From Siphonodentalium dalli (lineage: Eukaryota; Mollusca; Scaphopoda; Gadilida; Siphonodentaliidae): 64,000 nucleotides of DNA. The stretch's first letter is position 1, and each line of letters begins with the position of its first letter. This document shows positions 48,449 to 57,334 of this stretch, piece after piece. The position numbers and the translations under genes are program-made. The stretch is from NCBI GenBank assembly GCA_032622095.1, contig CP136067.1, forward strand, positions 98,322,707 to 98,386,706. The letters are read 5' to 3'. Under the pieces are notes generated by a model. That model searched no databases. It saw only the letters and a list, made by a program, of their open reading frames with translations, and was not told where the DNA came from.

Positions 48449-48780
48449 TTATACCCCCAAAAGATTTTTGGGATGGGGGTGTATACTGAACTACATGCGT
48501 CCGTCTGTCCATCCACTCATTTCTATTCACTCCGTCTTATTAATTGATGGTAAATGGTCAGACAATAAGTTCAGCAAATAGCCATTTGTTGAACTTAATT
48601 ATCTTAATATTTCCTAAGGGAACTACTGGTCAATGTGCACTTAGTGAAGATTAAATAAAACGAAGTATCTCCGTTTACAGCGCCATAAATATAGCCACGT
48701 CAATGTGCACTTAGTGAAGATTAAATAAACGAAGTATCTCCGTTTACAGCGCCATAAATATAGCCACAGGTATTAAATTT
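48449..48780. repeat. Short TATACCCCC copy and a 70-bp tandem duplication
   Basis: 48449-48540 opens with the hairpin TATACCCCC / GGGGGTGTATAC of the dispersed family. At 48631 and 48699 a block of about 68 bp (GTCAATGTGCACTTAGTGAA, TATCTCCGTTTACAGCGCCA) is repeated twice with one base difference. Confidence 0.7.
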
Positions 48781-49192
48781 ACAGCCTCTGTTGTAGGTTA
48801 TAATTTAGAAATAATATTTATCAATTATGATCATTTCCTCAAGAATATTCTAATTTATGTAGCATAATGATGATATGAATGTGATATTATTCACAAAACA
48901 TTCTTTGTGTCAGAGCAAATGCAGGTCAAGTGTTGTTTAGTTTCTCGCAAAAGGTGTAGTGAATTGTTTATAAGCAGTCACGATATTATGTCATTTCCTT
49001 ATTTAGATTCGCACACATTATACGTCTTGTAAAACTCCTAATTTGGTGAGTCTACAACTCACAATACTATCATAGTAAATTCCTTATTTGGTATGTATTA
49101 CCATAAATGTTTAGATAAAATACTAACTGGATTGAAAAATATTCATCTCTTTGCAAGAACAATTATATTATGTACACATTTTCTGTCTGATC

Positions 49193-49369
49193 ATATCTCC
49201 TTCAAATATATCTTGGACACTAATGGTTATATATTCTTGCTTGCAAGAAATCTAGAAGTCGTAAAAAAAAAATCGGTACGCAATACCTCGAGTACGCGCA
49301 CTTGTCAAATGCCAATTAATGGCGATATATTCTTTGGACCAATCATGGGAGTCCTTTCACTATAACAGC
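49193..49369. repeat. DIRS-like left inverted terminal repeat
   Basis: It runs from ATATCTCCTTCAAATATATC to GTCCTTTCACTATAACAGC. It lacks a 5-bp insert (around TTTCA) that the right repeat and the internal complementary region both have. Confidence 0.85.
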
Positions 49370-49989
49370 TAGTCCAAGTCTTCTCGTACTAAAACCGGCT
49401 AAGATATTGGGATGGAGGTGCCGGTCTTTAGTCCGAGTTCCAGGCCCATGCATTCTTATGACACGACTTAAGCGTTAGTGACCAGCTCAAATAAAACCAC
49501 AATTATATGAAATAAAATATCACAATTGCGACAATAAAAGGATATTTTCCGCAGAAGACATGCTATTTTATCTGAAACCCACATCAGTTGTGAATTTAAA
49601 ACGGTAATTTAATGCGAAAAGAGACATTTACCTCAATGTTTACAATTTTTTAAAAGTATGCGAACTCGGTTGACCTCGCGAACTGTGTTCGGCATTTTCC
49701 GTTGAAAATATTCCGTAGATTTTGGACAACAACGCAAATTACGATGAATTCTCCATTGTAATCGTAATTATGTGTGTCAATAAATAAAATAATAAATAGA
49801 TTAATTAAACATTGGAGATATAAATGTAATACACTAAATAAATGAACCTTAAGTTTGAAAAGTCCCACTTACAATTATATTACCGGTGCAATTACACCCT
49901 TCTAATCTACGTAACTGTAATTTTTGTCATGGGAAGGACTGTCTCGGTGGTTTCTGATACAATTTTTGCACATGTGCATATTTTGCACT

Positions 49990-51800
49990 ACTTCCTCTGT
50001 CCTGCTATTAGATACGCTTCATCGATTCTAATCTCGTATTGACTATTGATTATCAAGTTCAATGATCGTGGCACCTCCGCTGACGTGGCACCTTCTCTTG
50101 CATCCTCCATTAACTTGGAGACTCCGCTGGAGTTGGTTGGTGGACATGCCTCCTCCCTCAGGGTCGCGGCGTCCATAGCCCCCGCAGAGAAGGGCAGCGA
50201 TGGTGGTCCAAGTGCAGCTGCCCTTGGTCCTGCCTCCGGTTCCGCACCATCGCTGCACCAGCCGGCCACTTGCTACGGCTACCACATCAGTAGTCCGTTT
50301 AGCTCGCAAGCCTGGTGCCCTCGGCACATTGTCTGCCTACGCAGTTCAATGTGTCAACTGCCACTGCTTCCACTCCAGGGGATTTGACCGCACGGGTTCT
50401 GACCTGTCCTCCATTCGTCAACGTCTTTTCCGGCATCCGTCCCTCCCGGTTTTGGGGTGAGTATGTATCCCTATTATTCACCTGTGTTCTTTCCTCCACC
50501 AGTGTGGCCTTGCTTTGTACAGTTTCTGGCCTCTTTTGGGCTCCTAGGCCAGAACTTAGACTTAGTTTCCTTTCCGAGGCTCCGGAATTTCTTGCCTCAT
50601 CACACCAGGTGACCTGGTCGGGATACTTGCCCCTTCCCCCCCCATCTCCGGGACGGACGGTGCTGTTCAGAGACCAGGACGTGCTGTCGCAACATCCCCT
50701 GGATTTGGCAGCGTTTGATGCGTGTCCGAGTTCGCCATGCCCATCCGAGAGTGCCTTCCATGAGGGTCATTTCGGATGGGTCAGTCCTTCGGTCTTAGGA
50801 TAACAATTGCGCACAATTTTGCATGTATTACCAGCACGATACTAACAGCACAGGAAAAGGAAGAACAAACGTGGCCATTCTCTTGCTTCCTCCATTCACA
50901 TGGCGCCTCCGCTGGAGTCGGTTGCGGGACATGCCTCCTCCTCCTGAGCCATCTGCAGAGAAGTACGCCTGTCTTCCACAACCGAAGGACTGGATGGGGC
51001 CCACATATCACGAACAAAAACCAACGTGTGACGATTTTCCTCTGCCAACTCGATACAGCCTGCGCAGCAGGCTCAGGGTCTGTTAGTGGTCATGCCTCCT
51101 CTATTTGTAGTCGCGGCTTCCACAACCTTCGCAGAGACGGTCAACAATGGATGTTCCTCTGCCAACTCGGTACAGTCTGCGCTGCAGACTCGGAGTCTGT
51201 TGGTGGTCATGCCTCCTCTATTTGTAGTCGCGGCTTCCACAACCTTCGCAGAGACAGGAAACAATGAATCTTCCTCTGTCCACTCGGTACAGCCATCTGC
51301 AGAGAAGTACGCCTGTCTTCCACAACCGAAGGACTGGATGGGGCCCACATATCACGAACAAAAACCAACGTGTGACGATTTTCCTCTGCCAACTCGATAC
51401 AGCCTGTGCAGCAGGCTCAGGGTCTGTTAGTGGTCATGCCTCCTCTATTTGTAGTCGCGGCTTCCACAACCTTCGCAGAGACGGTCAACAATGGATGTTC
51501 CTCTGCCAACTCGGTACAGTCTGCGCTGCAGACTCGGAGTCTGTTGGTGGTCATGCCTCCTCTATTTGTGGTCGCAGCTTCCACCACCTTCGCAGCGATG
51601 GGCAGCGATGGATGTTCTGCAGCAGCTACCGCTGGTCCTGCCTCAGTCCATCCGGGTTCATCCGACCCGGCACATACCGGTTTTGCTGAACCCTTTCTTG
51701 CCTTGGCTACCTCATTGTTCCTTGTTGCCGACAAGTTGAAATCATTCGACGGAGTGTTTAGTGCAATATTACCTCCGTTCTTTGTACCTTGAGGTTTCCT
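49990..51800 (+). other. GC-rich interior with possible Gag-like decayed frames
   Basis: Composition changes sharply to GC-rich. Overlapping + frames at 50046-50387, 50315-50803, 51086-51430 and 51406-51792 are rich in Ala, Ser, Pro and Val (for example LVVMPPLFVVAASTTFAETV repeated, ending FAEPFLALATSLFLVADKLK). This resembles a decayed structural ORF, but no domain is recognised. It is reported as a compositional feature, not as a gene. Confidence 0.35.
50945..51610. repeat. Tandem repeats inside the DIRS-like element
   Basis: A 344-bp block is duplicated (CATCTGCAGAGAAGTACGCC at 50950 and 51294). Within each block a unit of about 118 bp (GGTCATGCCTCCTCTATTTG, CTTCCACAACCTTCGCAGAG, GATGTTCCTCTGCCAACTCG) repeats two to three times. 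The second 344-bp copy is nearly identical to the first. Confidence 0.88.
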
Positions 51801-53536
51801 CTGTCAGTCTGCTGGCTGCCATCTCCCATTGCTCTGGCTATGTGCCACAATCAGGAACTGCTCCTGAATAAGTTTATTTCGCCTCCATTATCCAGCCCTC
51901 ATTATTGGCTACGGCAATCGGCATTACCTAATTGATTTGCTGAAGCAAACTGGGCCACGGTAAAGGGTTGCCGTAGCAGATTGCCGAAGCCAAACAATCT
52001 TAATTAAAAGGGCTGATTCTCACCTTTATCCCGTCGGGGTATTCCGGGTGTTGTTGAGACCTGTCTTTATAGTTTCGGGCCTTCAAATCTGTTCGATTTT
52101 TATTCAACAATTAGACCGCTGTTATGAGACAAACCTAGACGTATTATGAACTTGATCGTGGGTGTGAACCTGATAAGTTAGTATGCGGGTGCTATATCTC
52201 ACAGGGGACTTTAGCGCTCTACTCACTTCGCCGAACATATCATGAATATCGACCGTTCAGCTCCATAGACACTATCGTCTGAACTATGCTCATTTTCAAT
52301 TTTACTTCTAGATTTGGCATGTATCTTTCTGTGACCACCTAACACCATAGGATTTCATCATATAGCGTATCGGCGTTTCATTGGTGTCTAGGTGTCATGT
52401 ACGTAGTCCATTTTGTTATCGTCTTTGTCACAGTGCTCACAGACTTTGAACCAAGAATATTTTCCAATTCTATGTTATCACTCGGGCCGAGTGTTTAACA
52501 TCACTTGGCAGGCGTGATTCTAATTCTAATCTGATTTAGCGATTACCGATTCTCACCTTTGCGACATTTCACAATTATTGCCGCATGCCCATCGGTGCTT
52601 GAGCATACCAGTTGGCGGGTTATCACAGTTTTTGTAACTTTCTGCTAACCTACGGTATGGGTTCCCTATACCACCACCTGACGAACGATATTAAACTAAG
52701 TTCCACATTTATTTTAAAACCATGCGGGCCGGTTCATTGCATCACAGATTGGCTGTATGATCAGACAGTGTTCCATTCGCGGCATTAGTTCCTCTCCTTG
52801 GTTGCCCGTACACTTCAATTTCCAGTTCCTTGGCTTGGTGTACCAGAGGCAGGCATTCTTTCCATCTTGGCCCCCTCCCTTATGTGTATGTTTTTCTTTT
52901 CTTTCCAGGGTCATGATTTCCAGTGCTCAACTCAGTCGTGTTTTCCTGGTGTATCCCTGGTCCCCCCCATTGGTCTGGGCCCAACGGTTTCTCATATCTC
53001 CCCTGGGTCTCTCGGTCGGGCTCAAAATACTGTCAAGTCGGTCATACCGCACTGAGCATTGCCTCATTTTGTGAGATCCATTCTGAGTATTGATTCAGCT
53101 TTTCTGGGGGGGGGGGGGGGATGCACCTTTTGCATGTATTGTGGGCCAGTCAGCATCCTCTGGATGTCGTGCTAGTGCTGCTTCATCCTCTAAGGAGGGG
53201 GGGGGGGGGTGGGGTAGGTTCCTTTATCCTATTAGGTACATGAATGAATGAGAGTTATCCCCCTTGCCTATGACCAATGGTTATCCTGGACACCTTCACC
53301 CTGTGATCATTACTAGTAGGACACATGAAGTACGTGGCGTTTCCTTTTAGGAGGCTCAGTTGTTTTTTAGTTTATCTGAACTATTACATATGGGACACAA
53401 TGATCTATTTTTTGGCACATGTCTACCAAGCAATCTTTTTGGTACTTGATGCAGGTCTTTTCTGCTTCAGCAGGTGGGTTTCATGGACATAGTTGGATTA
53501 TCTGCCTCGTGGCCTCCTCCTCTTCAAGAATTCTAA
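51800..53536. other. DIRS-like interior, right part
   Basis: There is no convincing coding sequence. CGGCAATCGG / GCCGTAGCAGATTGCCGA near 51913-51990 is a small inverted pair. G homopolymers lie at about 53107 and 53199. Short frames near 52757-53074 lack motifs. Confidence 0.4.
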
Positions 53537-53632
53537 TTATAACCATTAGTTTCAGTGTCCAAGATATATTTGAAGGAGATATAATATTTTTTTACCCAAA
53601 ATATGTATCTCCTATAATAAATATCTTTGACA
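53537..53632. repeat. Internal complementary region (ICR) of the DIRS-like element
   Basis: The part ATAACCATTAGTTTCAGTGT to GGAGATAT is the complement of the left outer end. The adjoining part AATATTTTTTTACCCAAAAT to TATCTTTGACAC is the complement of the right outer end (GTGTCCAAGATATTTATTAT to AAAAAAATATT). Known DIRS replication uses such a region to join the ends into a circle. Confidence 0.85.
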
Positions 53633-53743
53633 CATATAGGGCCCTCCCAGTTGGGATCAACATTCCCACCCCGTGCACTCGGTCAAACGCATCAAACACA
53701 CAGGAGGAAGAAATTTAAATGAATGAGGTCTTGTCTTTCCATC

Positions 53744-53950
53744 GCTGTTATAGTGAAAGGACTCCCATGATTGGTCCAAAGAATATATCGCCATTAATTG
53801 GCATTTGACAAGTGCGCGTACTCGAGGTATTGCGTACCGATTTTTTTTTTACGACTTCTAGATTTCTTGCAAGCAAGAATATATAACCATTAGTTTCAGT
53901 GTCCAAGATATTTATTATAGGAGATACATATTTTGGGTAAAAAAATATTA
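53744..53950. repeat. DIRS-like right inverted terminal repeat
   Basis: It runs from GCTGTTATAGTGAAAGGACT to TTTTGGGTAAAAAAATATTA. Its outer 45 bp are absent from the left repeat but present as complement in the ICR, as expected for the longer right repeat of DIRS elements. Confidence 0.85.
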
Positions 53951-54292
53951 TTTCCCAATCATGAATTAACCTGGATTTTGTATTGACAGCGGGTAGAATG
54001 GGTCGATTATAATAAAATTAGGTGTGATTTGAATGCGATTGATGGAGCCAAAATTTTTATCTTCGCTCTCCACAGCAGAACGTAACAATTTCATTGGATG
54101 ATCCAGTAGTTCCGAGTGTTTGTCTATAAACGAATGGTTCTGTAATGTTTTGATGTTTGTTTACATAACAAAGCATACAAACGTGACAATAACATGCATT
54201 GTACGCGATGTTTATGATTGGTACAAGAACAACATCTCTCTATTATTTTATTTTATTTCTGTTTATGCCAGTTTTAGCAGATGTGACTATTT
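53951..54292. repeat. Right half of the dispersed repeat split by the DIRS insertion
   Basis: GTGACAATAACATGCATTGT and TTTATGATTGGTACAAGAAC match 23670-23715, while 48790-49000 matches the earlier part of that repeat. The DIRS-like element therefore lies inside an older repeat copy. Confidence 0.55.
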
Positions 54293-55006
54293 TAGAAGAT
54301 TACATGGTACTCACAATATATGATTCTTGTTAACATCATGGTTAACTGACCAATGTTAGAAGATTACATGGTACTCACAATATATGATTCTTGTTAACAT
54401 CATGGTTAACTGACCAATGTTAGAAGATTACATGGTACTCACAATATATGATTCTTGTTAACATCATGGTTAACTGACCAATGTTGGAAGATTACATGGT
54501 ACTCACAATATATGATTCTTGTTAACATCATGGTTAACTGACCAATGTTAGAAGATTACATGGTACTCACAATATATGATTCTTGTTAACATCATGGTTA
54601 ACTGACCAATGTTAGAAGATTACATGGTACTCACAATATATGATTCTTGTTAACATCATGGTTAACTGACCAATGTTAGAAGATTACATGGTACTCACAA
54701 TATGATTCTTGTTAACATGGTTAACTGACCAATGTTAGAAGATTACATGGTACTCACAATATGATTCTTGTTAACATGGTTAACTGACCAATGTTAGAAG
54801 ATTACATGGTACTCACAATATATTATTCTTGTTAACATCATGGTTAACTGACCAATGTTAGAAGATTACATGGTACTCACAATATATGATTCTTGTTAAC
54901 ATCATGGTTAACTGACCAATGTTAGAAGATTACATGGTACTCACAATATATGGCTAACTGACCAATGTTAGAAGATTACATGGTACTCACAATATATGAT
55001 TCTTGC
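54293..55006. repeat. 64-bp minisatellite, about 11 copies
   Basis: The unit TAGAAGATTACATGGTACTC, ACAATATATGATTCTTGTTA, ACATCATGGTTAACTGACCA repeats every 64 bp. Two consecutive units share the same two deletions (ATATGATT and AACATGGTT), and one later unit is shortened to ATATATGGCTAACTGACC. Otherwise the units are almost identical. Confidence 0.96.
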
Positions 55007-56440
55007 TGGCATATGTTTTATAATTGTATATAAGAGTGTTGTTTGTATTACAGATTTATATCTTTATACATTAAAATGTCTGTTCTACTGTATCTTCTCT
55101 CTGTATCCACAATTAAAATAATTTATACTTCCACCGTCAGACCCATGATTTTCTGTGTGTATAGGTAGTGTTTTTTTTTCATTTCTCTCTGTCCAGGCTA
55201 CATTATTTAAGAAATAACATTTGTTTCTATTAATGTTATGAGTTATAATCGAAAAGTTACAGTAAATTTATCTTCAAACTTTTCTGTAATAACTCATAAT
55301 TTAATCGGAACAGGAGCAGAAGGTAGAAGTAAAATGAGCGAAAAATATGGGATAATTGGGATGTTTTTTATGTTTTTATGTTTGTGCGATCGGATCTAAA
55401 CAATTTTGGTATGTCAGGTTACCACCTCCAAGTTTGAATATGGATTCGGACCACCCATTTTTGCCAGAGTTATGGTCCTGGTTGACTTAGAATTTTCCGA
55501 TCATTTTGGTATCCAGATGATAACTTTACTTTTAGTTATCTGATTGTTTTTAAATTCAACTGAATATCATGATATTTTGTATGTGGTTCAAATGTCAGAA
55601 GACAAAGGCCATGTTTGAATTTGGTCACGGCCCGATGAATTTTGACAAGAGTTAAAAACAAGAGCACGCAATCAGGGCGTGGCATAACATGCCCGTTTCT
55701 GGAGTAAAGTGGGGCAAGGTTTAATTAATTTGTTTGAAACCTTTGACTTAAGACGAAATAATAACAAAAATAAAACACAAAAGTGTGGTATTTTTTACTG
55801 AAAAATTCACATACCAAATTTTTTGGAAACCGCATATCAGGTAAAATCTAAGTAATAAAAGGGGCATAACTCATGTCAAAATCATGCGGACGAAACCCAT
55901 ATTCGAACTTGATCTGTATTTTGGGGTGGTAAACTAATATACCAAATTTGGTTCAGTTCACTTGATTCAATCTAAAGTTATCATCCGGAAACCGCAAATA
56001 AGGTAAAACGGGCGTATGAAAAAAGCTATCGTTAAGCCACCTTTTTGGGGGACACATGGTCGGTGTCATTGTAGTTTGTATCCCTTGAGGCTTAATTGGC
56101 ATTTTATTCAGAAGATTTAATATCGGAAGTAAATATTTAATAAGGCTAATAAATCGATTGTTCTGTACATTTACAAACATTTTAAATAGTAATTCAGAAA
56201 AATTTCATGAACGTCACGATATAAGGCACTTCTTAAGAAAAATAACAATTAACAGTCAGTTATACGAAAAATAACCATCAATCGACAGTCAATCATACAT
56301 GTAAATACTTCAAAAACAGTTAATTAAAATCATGATTGTTGATGGGACATTAAAATTTTGATTGTATATGTTTATCTTGGTGAATATTCATGATTCAATT
56401 TGCTGTTATTGCCAGTGTGATTCTGGGTCAACATCGAATC
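55007..56440. other. Intergenic DNA with dispersed repeat fragments
   Basis: 55375-55700 resembles 31740-32000 (GCCAGAGTTATGGTCCTGGT, CATTTTGGTATCCAGATGAT). A complementary pair AACTCATAA / TTATGAGTTATAA occurs near 55240-55300. No gene was recognised. Confidence 0.5.
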
Positions 56441-56468
56441 ATATTCGTGATTGGAATATCGCGACTAT

Positions 56469-56575
56469 AGATGCTTCCCAGAATATGAGGCACCAAGAGG
56501 GTAATTTGGTGATGCTAGCCTGCTGTGGGGTACTGTCACTAAATCGGGACCTCATACAGCAAACATCAGATATTA
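56469..56575. mobile_element. GAATGAGGTCCCC family fragment
   Basis: Diverged arms CAGAATATGAGGCACCAAGA and GGGACCTCATACAGC flank GGTGATGCTAGCC and TACTGTCACTAAAT. It is a short, old copy. Confidence 0.6.
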
Positions 56576-57049
56576 TTTCCAGACTTTCTCTAACCAGTAA
56601 TGCAGTATAGCTGGAATACATGAGCTAAGAATTTTAACTTCTGTGAAGTCAAAGTTGTGTCGCCTTCCCCAAAATTATGTCATGGTTTTAAATACATTTA
56701 TACTGACTATATGGCTCAGAAAGACTAAAATCAGATCCCGATTTTTTTTCAACACATGTTCAACAAGGAACTTGTTGGTTTCCTGGTAATAAAATGAAGA
56801 GCGTTTCTCCATTTTAAAATTAAGAGCCTTTCTCCATATTAAAATGAGTGTCTCCCGATATTAAAATGAGCATTTCCTGATGTATGAAAAAGTTAAAAAC
56901 TGACCCATTTCATTTTTCCGAGTATATAGAGCTTGTAGATTGATATTCCATGTATTTTTCAACATATCTTATCTTTTTTTTCTTATCTCTTTGCTTCCAA
57001 ATAATATAGACATGATTTGGAGATACTAGTGAGCCATGTCCATTTAATA

Positions 57050-57299
57050 TTAACCCTTATGGAGCCCCAAACAGAACAATACTCTGATGACTGTCATCTG
57101 CTTGGGTGTGATGCTCCATACGGGAGTGTTACTGCATTAATAATCCTTTGCCAGTGCATTCTCTTACATATGCGAGTTTCCTCATAGAGAGCCTCGCATG
57201 TATACCGGTAAGAGAATGCACTGGCTATTGTTCAAGGTAAATATTGTTAGGCCAATGTATTCTCTTATATATTTGAGGCTCCAGTCATGAAAGGGTTAA
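57050..57299. mobile_element. piggyBac-type MITE with hybrid ends
   Basis: TTAA then CCCTTATGGAGCCCCAAACA at the left, and CCAGTCATGAAAGGG then TTAA at the right. The two ends resemble different subfamilies, but the interior carries the common CATTCTCTTACATATGCGAG module. It ends 36 bp downstream (on the gene strand) of the stop of the - strand gene. A fragment with the same left end type is at 60036-60170. Confidence 0.7.
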
Positions 57300-57334
57300 A
57301 GTATAGATTTTCATTGAAGTGTTCTATCTATTCC

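Larger units (their letters stand above)
49193..53950. mobile_element. DIRS-like retroelement with inverted terminal repeats and ICR
   Basis: The left terminal repeat (49193-49369) and right terminal repeat (53744-53950) are inverted copies, for example TACCTCGAGTACGCGCACTT versus AAGTGCGCGTACTCGAGGTA. At 53537-53632 an internal complementary region joins the complement of the outer left end to the complement of the outer right end. This layout is specific to DIRS-type tyrosine-recombinase retrotransposons, which make no target duplication; none is seen. The 4.2-kb interior is GC-rich with tandem repeats and frames under 170 codons. I recognise no reverse transcriptase, RNase H or recombinase, so it is a non-autonomous or decayed member. 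Confidence 0.82.

Noticed and set aside
50315-50803. 162-aa open frame as a gene
   Set aside because: It lies in the GC-rich interior of the DIRS-like element, overlaps equally long frames on both strands and has no recognised domain.
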